A stretch of 64,000 bases of DNA from NCBI RefSeq assembly GCF_035582795.1, contig NC_134368.1, positions 30,626,501-30,690,500 of the forward strand, given 5' to 3'. This DNA comes from Mycteria americana. Lineage: Eukaryota; Chordata; Aves; Ciconiiformes; Ciconiidae. The position numbers and the translations under genes were made by a program. The notes below the pieces were generated by a model. That model saw only the letters and a list, made by a program, of their open reading frames with translations. It was not told the DNA's origin and searched no databases. Numbering within the stretch: position 1 is the stretch's first letter; each line of letters starts with the position of its first letter. Positions 1-11,841 of this stretch are shown piece by piece.

Positions 1-3000
1 TCCAAGTCCCCTTTAGGGCATGGTGTTTACAAAAGAAGATGCTTCTTCATTTTGCAAAACTGGGCAACATCGCTAGAGATATAAAGTCAATCTTTGTAAT
101 ATGAACTTCAAATGCGAATTCCCAAGACCTGGTTTTATCATAACATTCTCAAGCCTTATGGTATAGATATTCCCTCACTTTTTTTTTTTTTAAATGAATT
201 ACGCTTCTTTTATTCTCTTTTAACAGTCTCCCACATTGAATTACTAGAGCCTTATCTTTTGGATCAAGTACAACAAACTATCTGTATTTGTAGTTTTCAC
301 CACTCTCCCCAGCTCTTATTTTATAAACACATTCAACATTATATTCAGTTACTCCAAACAAATAAACTTAACTGCATAGGGCTGACAAAGCCCCGCACAA
401 CTGTTGTCTTTGAGACTACTACAAAAAACAAGTAGTGAAAGATCAACAGCAGTAAGTCTTCTGTGAAAGGATAAACAAGCGGGGTTGAATATTGCAGAGC
501 AGGTCTTACCCATATTCTCACAAGGATCTTTTCAGCACATTCTTGCCTCTAAAAACGGTACCCAGTTTTAATTTCTGCTCTTCTCCCTTGTTTATTCACA
601 CATTGTTAGGGCTATCTTTGAGCTCCTTGAATACTTTCTGCACGACTAACATCACTCCCTCCATGACCTGAACTATGGTAGGCCCAAGGACTGTTGGCAA
701 CAGTGATACTTATCAATGCTGTATTTAACCTATAGCTTCTCTTCCCATTTAACATAACATACTTCAGTAGTAATATTTTTTGTTACAAGTTGCAACTTAT
801 GAAGACAAAGCAGAGAAACCCCAAGAGGACTGAGGAAAGAAAACAGGATCCTAAGGTTTACTGGCAAGGTATTTCCGCCAGAGCATTAAAAGACCTCTGT
901 AAAGTCCCACTGGAACCTTCTCTGGAATACTTCATACAAGTCTGGTCAATGCGTGCTAAGAAGACAAATACATATATGAAAGAAGGCAACGATGGGATTT
1001 TAGGATGATCAGGTGAACAGGAAACATCTCACCCAAACGACAGAGAGTCTGGTTTACCTGGTTCAGCAAAATTATACTATTACTCTCTAGAAATACATTG
1101 AAGATAAGTGAAATAAACATCACAAAGGAAGAACTGCTATTTAAGCTGAAAAATAATGTTGGCAACTGCCACTGACATAAACTGCTATTAACACACAACC
1201 TGAAAATTGCAAATACTCCCAAGTATCAGTTATTTAATTCTGAAGCAGTCTTCCCATAGTTAGATGACAAAACATATAAAGCTTGTTTTGTTTTTATCAT
1301 CATCATCATCTGGTGTAACTTCAGTTAAAAACCAAAGAAGAAAAGAGGAGAGAAAAAGGTCCAAGCCAGGAGTCTTCTCCCATTTTCTGGAAAACAGGGA
1401 AAAAGAAGAAAATAGGTCACCACACTAACTCCAAAGTGACCAACAGCACCACTAAAGTGTGCCTGTCAATAGTCCCAAGTCTCCTGCTACAGACTCTGCT
1501 GAAAAGCCAGCTATTTTGGACTAACCCAGCCCCAGCTCTGAAAAAGTACAGTTCACTTACACTTGTACAGACCACCTGCCAAAGCAGTGGCTGGAATGGT
1601 GGAAGAAAGGTACTCCTGTGCGGAGATCTGTGCAAACTCCACACAGATCAGCTTTGTCTATCGTCACTAACTGCAAAAAACAATTCACGTTGCTCACATT
1701 GACAAGGGTAAGAATAACCATGTAAAGAACAAACTGTTAAAACCCCAAAGCTTACAGTAACAGCTTCTGGGCACCAGGCCATTGTATCGGACCAAATATT
1801 TAGACATTTCAGAGAACCTCAAACTCAACTTTAGAGTTCATTTTTTTAAAAAATATTTGTTCCTCTTCCATTTTTGTGTGCAAACATAAGTCACTAGGAA
1901 AAACTAGGGATAAACACAAAAATCCCTCAAAACTGAAGCCACGTCAAGAGCAGACACTGTTGTTCAACTAGCTCGAGGGGATTTATTCCTTTCTGGTATC
2001 TTCCAGTGATGGTATTGGACACTTACTATCTGAGACTGTATTCTGTCATTCTTCCTCGGAGGTGTTTATGTCAGAGGGAATTAGAGATTATAATAGATTT
2101 GGGGGAGGGGAGGGAAGGAAGGTCAACAGAAGCCTTAGAAGAAATAGAGCTATATGGCAGTACACAGATACTTAGAGAATTACCTGTCAAACACTGAGGA
2201 TAAGTGAGCTAAATACTAGAAAGAAGAACTGCTATTTTAATCAATTAAAAAAAGGCAGAAGCAATCTTAGCTGAGTCAGTCTGGCTAACATCTATTACTG
2301 GAGTTCACTGGAATTTGGAATGAGACCGGACAAGAATAATGCTGAATCCCAAAACCTTCTAACATTGCAAAACTTCTCCTCCAACCCATAGTCATTCCTG
2401 GGAGGATTATTACAGATACAAAAGTCATAAAGGTTCAAAGTTGTTTGGGTGTGAGCGTGCAGAAGCAGTACAAAGTGGTAAACCACAGCTAGGCCGTGCA
2501 CTAGGCTAGCTGCCCTCCTGCTGATGGATAAGCTACATTGCATTTCCTACCAGTAAGGCAATGCAGGCCAATAACTACAGTTACAGGGTCACAAACCCTG
2601 AACTATTATCCTGACTTTTCTCACAATAACTTACATAACTCATGTATGCGTATAGCACCTTCCTCTCACATTATTATTTGCACAACACCTATGGTTTCCC
2701 TTAAGCTATGGCTTAAATATAGACAAAAATTGCTAAAAGCTCACGGTTCTCTAAGCCAGAGGGAACATATTATATGCCCATGTTCTGTATTATGCGAGTC
2801 CACTGAAGTGTAAAGTTTGCCTACATGCCTCTTAAGGAACTCAGACAAAAAAAAAAAAAAAAAAATTGTTATTTAGGCCTTTGTGCAATAATGAAGTACC
2901 CATCACTAGACAAGATGACCAAGATAAAAATCCCTGAAATACACAACTACATACAAAATAGGCAACTCCTGATGTGCAAGACACTGTTTTCCAAGTTGTT

Positions 3001-4740
3001 TTCCTTGATGCATAGCCACTGGGAGGGGGGGTAATTATAATCTGCTTAAATTCTTAGAAATAGTACATACAGACAGTGTGTTCTCAATTGTATTGGCAAA
3101 AACTTTCAGCATACCAATTAATTTTACCCCTCAAAATTAAAAAGACAAACAGTGAAAAAACCATGCAAAAACCGCTGTTGAGGCCTAGCAGGATGACACT
3201 GGAAAGTGCTAATACAGTAACATGAAGAACGGAACAGTTCTACTTTTTGCCTTACAGCCCTACAACCCTCCACCTTCCCTCCTCACAGGCACTATGCTAG
3301 CACATGAGAACCAGCTATCACCGCGCTTTGGTTCACCTAGGCCAGCGAAACAGAATTAGCTCAGTATTTCAACTTTACCTTAACTAACCCAACAGAAGAA
3401 TTAAACAACTTTTCTTCTGAAATGAAGTTCAGCAACAGTTTTCTACAACATCCCAAAGCAACATACCGCTGCTCTGCTCCAAGGAAACCACTTCCAGAGA
3501 GACGTCGTCAGCACAGGCTTTAACCAAATCTATTTTGGAATATAAATAAGGAGCCATTCACAGCAGCAATTCGCCCAGGGAAGTCAGTTGTCTACTGACA
3601 ACAACAGCCATCAAGTACCACTAAATAAGGGCCTCTACAAACCACAGATAAAGGAAGCTTTGGACAGAGAGAATGTCGCTCTCATCTTTAAACGCTTGAC
3701 TTATTAAACCTGCAACACAATTTTTACTGAGGGGTTTGTTTCCTTCCTGTGACAGTGTCACACGATAAGAATCGGTGTGTGGTTTCCCAGCACTTACTTA
3801 CTCAACAATCTTCCACAGATATTCTGAAGTATTCGGGACATATCCTCAGCACGACAGTAACAACACAAAAGCAAAGCGACTGAAACCACCTACTGAGGAA
3901 ACAACACATTGAGGAAATACTTCCTAAGTAACTACAGTTAATTTCACTCTTTGCTAAACCCACCATCAGCAGATGATCTTCTTTATCACAGTATTCTATA
4001 TACTCCATATTGCTTGTTCCTGCCCACATGAGTGTCTCTTCACCTACTACCTCAATAACTTATAAACATCTTTCTCTTTCTGGTCTGCATTTACACGAAG
4101 GTGGCTTACCCTCTATGTCTTTCTCACCACATGAAGTCTGAGCTTGGGAGATGTGCAGCACACATAAGAGTAAAGAAGAACTTGCTTTCTGCTTTAGTAT
4201 ATCTCTTTCCCAAGGCACATTTCAGATTTGTAATTCTGAAGGAAGCCCAGGTTACACTCTTGCTACCTCATCTCCAGACTGTCTTACTATTCCTCAAAAC
4301 TGTACTCGCAAACTGCTTTTGCAACTCGTTCGGTGTGAGTGAACACCAAAATATTTTGGGTTTGGTTTTTTTGTTTTTGTGGTTTGGGGGGGGGGGGGGG
4401 GGGTGTTTGGTTTTTTTTTTATGTTTTCCCTCTGATTCCTTAGGACATTTTACCTGGAGCTATCCTGATTGCCCGACTAGTGATTTCTGGTTAAGACCCA
4501 AATTGAATTGTTCGCTGAGCAGCCGGGTGTCATTACAGTCAACAAAAATGATCACATAACCAAAATACTGGAAGTATATATACAGAAGTGGAGGAGGGAA
4601 AACTAGTTAAGCCTCTACAATACTTATAGCCACATCAGTAACGTCTATGCGAGACTATAAAAACGCATCTTTAAGGTCCTAACAGCACCTTAAAGTGACT
4701 CCTCCAGCGAAGCGCTACACACCACGCGAAGGGCGCACAC
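1..4740. other. AT-rich non-coding stretch, probably FRYL intron 1
   Basis: I recognise no exon on either strand. Open frames here are short and resemble no family I know. The stretch holds an A-run at about 2848-2866 and an 18-base G-run at 4386-4403 followed by T-rich sequence. Because the adjoining CpG island looks like a leftward promoter, this is probably the first intron of FRYL, whose human orthologue is transcribed away from OCIAD1. That assignment rests on synteny alone, since I found none of the FRYL N-terminal coding sequence. Confidence 0.4.
4386..4403 (+). repeat. 18-base G homopolymer
   Basis: An uninterrupted run of 18 G is flanked by GT-rich sequence and then a T-run. Such tracts can form G-quadruplexes and are error-prone in assemblies. 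Confidence 0.9.
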
Positions 4741-5631
4741 ACGCCTATCTTACTTTGACGCTCGGGATTTTAAAGTAAGTTTCATTTAAAGGCGAGCAGC
4801 GTGGCCAGCTGCGCGGAGGGCGGCAGAGGCAGACGGGAGCGTCGTGCCCGCCTGCACCGCCCTTTCCACCCGAAGCCGGTACACGCGTCTCTCCGCCGGA
4901 GCTCCGCCGCGCCCGCGCAGCCCCCGGGCACCCCCCGGCGGCGGCAGCGGCGGCGGGGCGGGGCCGGGAACAAAGCCCGGCTCCGTGCCACCCTCCCCGC
5001 TCCGTCCCGCCATTCCCGGGCGGCCTGGCGCACGCCCGACCCCGCCATCCCCCGCGGGGGTGGCTGCCTCGGCAGCCGCCGAGCGCCACAGGCCGACGGC
5101 TGCCCGGCCCCGCTGCCGCGGGGGACGACCGGAGCCAGTCGGACGGGTGCGGGCGTGGGGCGGGAGGCGCCCGGCGGCGGCCGCTGCTTTCCGCTCGGCC
5201 CGCGGGGGCTGCGCGAGCGCCGCGCCCACCCCGGGGGCTTCGGGGGGCCGCCGACCGAGCCGGGAGGGGAAGGCCGGGCACGCACCCCGCCGCCGGCCGC
5301 GCTGCACGGGCGGGGCCGGGGAGAAAGGGACGGAAGAGGGAGAGCGGGAGGAGACAGGGCGCGGGCCGCGGAGGGGGCCGGGGGAGACCCCGTCTCCCCA
5401 CAGTACGAGGACCGGAGCCCCGGCCCGGTGGGGAGGCGGCCGGGAGGCGCCAAGCGCACGCCAGCACCGCCGACCCCTCCCCGCCCCGCGTCTCCCCCCG
5501 GCGGCGGGCAGGGCCGCCCGGCGGCACGCCGCCCTCCCCTCTCCGCCCCGCCGTAAACAAAGCGGCGCGAGCCGGGGCCGGGCCAGCGGGGGGGAGGGAG
5601 GCCGCGCGCGGCGCAACACCCCCCATCCCCA

Positions 5632-5648
5632 CCCCCCCCCCCCCCCCC
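5632..5648 (+). repeat. 17-base C homopolymer inside CpG island
   Basis: An uninterrupted run of 17 C lies within a C-rich segment from about 5617. It is a likely site of length polymorphism or assembly error. Confidence 0.9.
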
Positions 5649-5735
5649 GTTCCCCGCGCACTCCGCTTCCGTCGGAGCGGGCGGCCCCCTCCTCCCCCCC
5701 ACCTCAGCCACGACCGGGTCCCAGCCGCGCCGCCG

Positions 5736-5742
5736 CCTCACC
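5736..5742 (-). other. Candidate splice donor of a minus-strand 5' non-coding exon
   Basis: The minus strand reads GGGATAG|GTGAGG, a strong donor, so an exon coming from higher coordinates would end at 5742. It lies downstream, in the minus sense, of the CCAAT boxes and so could end FRYL exon 1. No coding start is evident in the preceding sequence, which fits a 5' UTR exon. Confidence 0.4.
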
Positions 5743-5948
5743 TATCCCGCCGGTGGAAGCGCTGCCTCTCGCCACAGCCCCGGGCGCCGCCGCTTCAGCG
5801 CGGCTACGGTCCCCTTCAGAGCGACTCTGGTGGGAGCCGATGAGCAACTCGCGCCGCCAGCATCCCCCGCCGGCTTTATCCCGACGCCGCCTCTCCCCTC
5901 CGGTAACTCGACGGCCCGGCTCGTCCCTCCCGCCCCTCCCGCCTCCCC

Positions 5949-5953
5949 ATTGG
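5949..5953 (-). promoter_or_regulatory. CCAAT box (inverted)
   Basis: ATTGG on the plus strand reads CCAAT on the minus strand, inside GC-box-rich sequence upstream of the minus-strand splice donor at 5742. It is a candidate NF-Y site for leftward transcription. Confidence 0.45.
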
Positions 5954-6098
5954 CACGCGCCGCTCCACCAGGAACCGACGCTCACTGGGGCACGCGTGCA
6001 GCACTCACGCGGGACCGCCCCCCCGCCCCCTCCCCGTTGGCTCCCTAGCGTCCAGCCCGCCCTCCCGGCCCCGCCCCCGCGGCCGCCTGACGCCTCGG

Positions 6099-6140
6099 CC
6101 AATCACAAGGCCGCGAGGGGGGAGCCGAGCCTCCGATTGG
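6099..6140. promoter_or_regulatory. Pair of oppositely oriented CCAAT boxes
   Basis: CCAAT at 6099-6103 and ATTGG at 6136-6140 lie 32 bases apart in the CpG island, next to a CCGCCCC-type GC box at about 6067-6078. Paired NF-Y sites of this spacing are typical of TATA-less CpG-island promoters. Confidence 0.5.
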
Positions 6141-6869
6141 CGGCGCCCGCCAGCTTCCTGCGGCTGCCATAGGCCGAGGCGGCAGCCCGTTCGGCGTCCC
6201 GGCCCGCCCCTCCGTGGGAGCGCTCCGAAGCGCCGTCCCCCCGCGAGCCTCCCCGGCGGGTGAGGGACCGCAGGCGAAGTCCCGCCCGGGCAGCCCGACG
6301 CAGCTCCGCGCGGGGCGGCGGTGGGCTCCCCTGGCGGGAGGGCGGCCTCAGATGCCGGCGGGGCAGGTACTGCCGCCTGCGGCCCAAGGACGCCTCCGCG
6401 CCACCCGTGAGAGCAGGACCGCTCGCCGTCGTGAAAAAAAAAAAATGAACGAGGCCGGTATCGCCAAGGTAGCCGGGAACAAAATGGCCTTCCGGGCATG
6501 CAGCAGCGCGGCTGGGAAACACGCCGAGAGGAGGCCCCGAGCGACGGGCAGCGCCGTGCCCGCCGCGGCGAGGGCACACCTCGCAGCCTGCCTTGCGCCC
6601 GCAGGAAACGGTGGGAAAATAACGCCCGTCCCCCCGGCGGGCCAGGGCACATACTTGTGTCTCGGCCAGCTGCACAAAGGCGTAGGTACCGCCTTTTCGC
6701 CAGAAATTGCTCGCGTTGTTCCACCCACGCGAACGGCTGGGCTTCCCCCGCAGACGCAGCCGGGCTTCGACAAGGGGTGCGGGGCAGGAGGCCGCGGGGA
6801 AGCTGCACCACCCCTGCGCAGCAGATAAAACACGGCGGTCGCTTTCGCCATTAGAACTTAACTTTGATT

Positions 6870-9800
6870 TCACATACTTCCTGCAGCCACCGATGTGGAA
6901 GGTCCATGGTAATGCAGGCGACACAGACGGAAAGGCAAGGTGATGAGGTAATTCACAATAACAACATCCTCAGAAAATTCATCTTGATACTGGGACTAGC
7001 CAGGACTTCAGCCATACAACAACAGGTCTGGTGGCTGAGTGTAACAATGTATTTCTAAACAATGCAAAGATTTGGGAGCCGATGGTCGTAAAAGCAGAAA
7101 CAGTACCAACATTAACATTTTAAGCGGTTAGAAAGTAACTATATTTTCTGTTGAAGTGCCTCAAAACTTCCAGGCTTAAAAAGAAAAAAAAAAAAGGAAA
7201 AAAATACATGTCAAGCACGATAAAATAACACCAGATCTGCAAAACAGCATTAGAAAGAATCCTGAAGTCACCATTTTTCCACTGTCAAATACAAGCCTGT
7301 CTTGCAATTACTGTACTATAGTAAGCACATCCAACAAAAACAGAACTGAGTAAAAAGTATGCTTTTTACAAACAACAAATGCACCAGCACAACAATTGCC
7401 AATCTCTGTTAAGAGAAGCTCCAAGTTCTATTACATGCTTTGTATGATTCTGTTTTATTTGGAGTAAAAGGTCCCTTCATGCCCAACTACTCATGTCCAT
7501 GTGCTGCACGCCCTTCAGACAGATAACGTACATCAACTTGCAGAAACCAGTAGGAACAAGAAAGCAGGAGAGGAAAAAAAATAATTATATACTGGTAGCT
7601 GAGAAGAATATTTCAGGTTAACTCTTTCCTGTAGATTTAAGAATTTTGTGAATGGAATATTTTTTAATTCTATTTTAACAATTGTACCACAGTCTAAATG
7701 TTGGGTAATAGAACACCTAACAAGAAAAACAGGATTCATTGCTACTAGTGTTGTGCATAATTTCAGACAACTGGTTGAAGCAAAGCCTGTCACAGGCTGC
7801 TTCTGATTTTGAAGTTATCCCAAGTTAGGAGCTCAGCCTGATCTTCCCAATAAATGCATATACATCCATGTAATTGAAACAAGAGCAGCTGAACCTCACC
7901 GCCAATGAAAATCAGACCATTGGTATTTAACCCTGAGCACCTGAAATTTACAGGATGCACAATCATACCACTTTCAGAACCCAGATTCTCCTGGCTGTTC
8001 CCTGCCTGCTTTACAAAATAACCCTACGGATTAGTTACCACATAAAGTACTTTTCAAAGTACGTTACAGTACTGGTTATTATTAGTAGTAATTATTATCA
8101 ATGTGAGTAACGTCCTTACTAATTGAGGCTTTGAGTATCAGCTCCACAAAAGACACCCACTCCTGGTTCTTGCTGATGTGCCATAATGCTTCAGGCAAAT
8201 AACTGATTCTTTGTTTGCCACCAGTTGTAGCAGTTACAACAATGCTCTTCTTTGGTATGAAGCGCTGTTATTTCTTCATTAGGGAGAGAGTGATTTTTCC
8301 AAATACAGTCCTGTTAACTCTTGGCAGCCACTGAAGAATCAGAAGCTCTCAGCTGTTGTGTTTTCCTTGATTGTCCAGGGCACCAAGCAAAAAACAGCAA
8401 CAACAAAACCAAGAAAAATCACCATTCCAGCTACATACTCGAGCACATAAACCTCCAGTACTTGTTTTGGCGACTTTCCTTACCAGATCAGCGTATACTC
8501 CAACTCTTCCACACATCTACATGGTTCAGTTATGTCTTATGCAATATTGTAAAACTAAACTTATTTGTTAAGCCAACTCTTTATTTTGCAGTGGATCTGT
8601 ACAAAGCCTGTCACTAACTGTTGAACAAGGGGATGAAGAAGAATTTATCCAAAAGATAAACTTTTAAACCACTTGACAGTCTACACACAATTTACCCTAT
8701 TAATTCTTGAGCTCCAGCTTCAAGAGTTCTGAATATTCATCAGTAACTTTGTTTTGCAAAGTACTGCAATTAGAAACCATCTGATTTTCACACCTACCAC
8801 CTTCTTGTTACATAAGTAATCAGTTCATTTAAAATGAACCTTATTGTTCTAAAGTTTTCCTTTTTCCTTCTTTGAGGCATCTCCTCCAAAAGAAATAATT
8901 TCAAATTTCTGAAGGTTAAATATCAAGTTTCAGTATTACAGTATTTTGAATCTCAAATATATTCCTCACTCTTGGATGATACTAAGTAATAAAAGATAAA
9001 AAGTTTAGAGTCATAGATAAGTAAGTTGTAGTACATCTAAAAAGCATTTTTTGACTCCTGAAGCAGTGTAAAAATGCATAACTTTATGCTATTCCTCCTT
9101 ACAAATAATCTATCACTTTGTAAATTGTACATGTTCAAAAACACACACACACAAAACAGCAATTAGAAAACAGTTGCTGAAACATCAAACTGTCATTGTG
9201 CATGTCATCAAAACAAACAGCTCAAAACTCCCTGAAAAAGAATGTTACCTTGTCATCTCTAAAGGACTACTCTAGTGCATAGATTTTAAAACAAAAATAC
9301 CATATTGGATAATGGCACCTGTCAAAGGAGAAGGTAAGGAATAGAAAGGCATTAAAAAGCTAGCCTTAAGCCTTGCCCAAGGACAAGATTTTATGTAAAG
9401 CATCAGAAGGACTTGACCATACCATCACTGATTTTAAACTCAAGTTCTCAATAGTTGCAAGAAAGATGGCAGGAATATAAAGGAAGTGGTAGAAGTAGAC
9501 CAGATGTCAAAAAGAGTGTCCTTATTAAGATTCCTTTCTATGGGTGAACTTTAAAAAAGGCTTGAGGACAGAGAACAAAGTGCCAAGGATGTGGATATGC
9601 TGTACCATCTATGCTGAATATGGCCCTGCAACTGCAGTTCTAAGCCAAAAAATGGATGTATGTAACCAGGTAAAACTTTTAAGTACCTTTACATAGCTCA
9701 CGAGCAGACTGTATTAGGTAAGATTTTTGAAAGGATGGTAAACTCACCAGCTTGTTGCATGTTTTTAATTCTTTTTTCCTGTTGGAAGTCTAAGGGACTT

Positions 9801-11340
9801 GGGGATAGTGAAGTGAGGAAACTGAATGGATAACTTAATTTTACAATAGAGAGGCAAAACAACAGGTCAGAGTCATTTTCTTCAATGAAGGAGACTGATA
9901 ACCATTTCCTCCCCATTGAAACTCCATGTTTAGAGAAGGTACAGTCCATAAACACGTCCTACCCTACAAAAATGCAGTGTTTTAACAAACCATTGTACTC
10001 TGCCTAGAATATGCTGAGAGACAAGTGGGAAGAAGCAAGAAATAAATTGCCTTAAGTGTGCTATAGTCCCATAAATAAAACTATTGTGAGCCAATGAAGC
10101 CAAAGTCTTCTGCTTTCCAATTAATAATGTGCATAATTGATGTCCCTGTATTGGAGAGTGCTTCATTAGGGCGGGCCCAGGTGATCAGCAGAGATGAAAG
10201 TTGGAAGTAATCTATGTTTTCAGGCAAACCCATCTCATGGAAATTAGGAACTTCTTTACTATGTGATGAAAGCTATGAACTAAGAACCCCACAATACATA
10301 GTTTCTGGTTCTATTCTCCCAGCTTATTTCAAGAACCCAATACTCAGAGAAAACGCCACAGTTTTCTTGGTGCAGCCAGCCACTCTATGCAGCCAAACCT
10401 ATTACTTTACATACACTCCTTAGTCCATTTGTCCTAGGTCCTTCACATGCTCATAGTGTTCATTTTATAGTTGCATTCTCTACTAATTTCAGGCGTTTCA
10501 CATACACATTCCCGACTAATTTCAGACACCTTCAATCTCTAAAACCTTCCCTCTCCTATCTTCAGGCATGGCCTTTTTTTGTACAGCCATCAGACAGCAA
10601 TTTAAGCCTCTTCACTTGAATTCCAGGGTGAAGAGACAATGGCTTGCTCCAGGAAAGGCTGAAAGGGAGTGGTGCATTCCAGGCAAGTAGAGGCAAATCA
10701 GAATATGGTGAATTCAAGCCATGGTACTGAATGTTTACAAGAAAACGCCACAGCATACATTGCACTATCAGAAACATCTTATTTTTTCCTCAGCTTCTGG
10801 TTTCTGATAAACTGTAAGCATCTACTAATGCTACCATTTCAACAGCATTAGCTAGAGACAAGCACACAGACTCCTTCTGATCTCCCACTTCAATAGAATC
10901 CTAACCGCCAAACCTCTACCACTTTCAAGTTCAGACAGTTGCCTGCCAGGTCCTTGCTTGGCCCTAGTTCAAATAAACTCTTTTTTAGGTAACAGGCATC
11001 CTTTCCTTTTTGTCAATTCTGGCCACGTTCTTTAGCAAGCAGTTAACATGCCTATTGGCAACATACCTAATGCTCAAGCTAGGCATGGACAGATAAAAGC
11101 TTTTTGTTACTATTTATCAAAACCAGCAAGTCAGTTACAAAGCCAAGAAGTACCAACGCTGGGCAAAACAAAACCAACCACTTAAGGATTACCTTTAAAG
11201 GGATTCACCACTCTGAAGCAGTGCCTCCTCTCAAGTGTATTAGAGGGTGGTATTCTTTAAGCAGGCAGGAAACAAGATAAAGCACAGGAAGGAAACATTC
11301 TCGATTGAAATGAATGCTCTGAGCCTCAGCTGTTAACTGT
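6870..11340. other. Intergenic, no gene recognised
   Basis: This AT-rich stretch lies between the FRYL-side and OCIAD1-side CpG islands. Open frames are short and none resembles a family I know. A short AC microsatellite lies near 9140-9153 and an A-rich run near 7180-7205. I see no recognisable transposon. Confidence 0.6.
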
Positions 11341-11623
11341 AAATCCTTTCACCGCCCTCACTCGACTTTCCCAGCGAGGAAACACCACTGCTGAACCCGA
11401 ATAAACACATGGCCCTTGGCCACAGCCCCGAAATCACCAGCAGCGCCGTTTATGGCAGCGCCGCGGCCCTTGCGGCCTAGCCCGAGGCCCGCCTGCAGGG
11501 CCTCTCTGCCGGGTTTCCACACAGAGGAAGGCCATAGAGCGCGGGTTGGGGGTTTAAGGAGCATTCAGGCGCCCAGGCAAGCCCCGAGTGGGAGCCCCAG
11601 GGCCTAACGACACTTAACGGGGA

Positions 11624-11685
11624 CGCCCGGCCCCGCCCTGGCGCCCCGGGGCCGTCGCCCCGGGGCGCCAGGGCGGGGCCGGGCG
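11624..11685. repeat. Perfect 29-bp inverted repeat with 4-base loop
   Basis: The left arm is 11624-11652, the loop 11653-11656 (CGTC) and the right arm 11657-11685; the arms are exact reverse complements over 29 bases. Both are almost pure G+C and contain the NarI-like core GGCGCC and a CCCCGGGG block. The structure ends 105 bases before the OCIAD1 start codon and could form a very stable hairpin or cruciform. It could also be an assembly fold-back artefact. Confidence 0.95.
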
Positions 11686-11719
11686 CCCCTAGCGGCTGCC
11701 CCTCCGCCACCGCCTCCAC

Positions 11720-11728
11720 GCATGCGCA
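11720..11728 (+). promoter_or_regulatory. NRF1-like site
   Basis: GCATGCGCA matches the core of the nuclear respiratory factor 1 palindrome. It lies 63 bases upstream of the OCIAD1 ATG. Confidence 0.5.
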
Positions 11729-11746
11729 CGGAGCCAACTCGCGTCG

Positions 11747-11755
11747 ACTTCCGGG
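11747..11755 (+). promoter_or_regulatory. ETS/GABP-like site
   Basis: ACTTCCGGG matches the ETS-family (GABPA/ELK) consensus. It lies 36 bases upstream of the OCIAD1 ATG and next to the NRF1-like site. Confidence 0.5.
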
Positions 11756-11790
11756 TCAGCGCTCGTTCGCACTGCTCTCCCCGCCCCGTC

Positions 11791-11841
11791 ATGGAGGCCG
11801 GGCAGGGTCCCGGCGGCGGGGAGGTCGGCGATCCGGCCGAG
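11791..11841 (+). CDS. OCIAD1: OCIAD1 exon 1 (coding part)
   Basis: It encodes 17 residues rich in Gly and Glu ([10 protein letters not shown]...DPAE) and ends in GAG|GTACTG, phase 0. The ATG has a purine-poor but G+4 context. This part is poorly conserved, so the start is chosen from phase and position rather than homology. Confidence 0.75.

Larger units (their letters stand above)
4754..6860 (-). promoter_or_regulatory. FRYL: Large CpG island, probable FRYL promoter and 5' non-coding exon(s)
   Basis: About 2 kb of very GC-rich, CpG-dense DNA with many GC boxes sits between AT-rich flanks. CCAAT boxes occur in both orientations (5949-5953, 6099-6103, 6136-6140). On the minus strand there are two good splice donors, GTGAGG after 5742 and GTAAGA after 4754, which fits leftward transcription with alternative first exons. 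In human, FRYL, a large HEAT-repeat Furry-like protein, lies head-to-head with OCIAD1, so this is the expected place for its promoter. The long open frames on both strands are what stop-poor GC-rich DNA produces and resemble no protein. A separate lncRNA promoter is an alternative. The island is seen directly; the gene name is inferred from synteny. Confidence 0.5.

Noticed and set aside
1-4740. Search for FRYL coding exons on the minus strand
   Set aside because: I found nothing resembling the FRYL N-terminus, so no coding exon is claimed.
4745-6924. Open frames of up to 442 codons on both strands in the left CpG island
   Set aside because: They overlap each other in many frames, are rich in Pro, Gly, Ala and Arg, and match no family; stop codons are simply rare in such GC-rich DNA.
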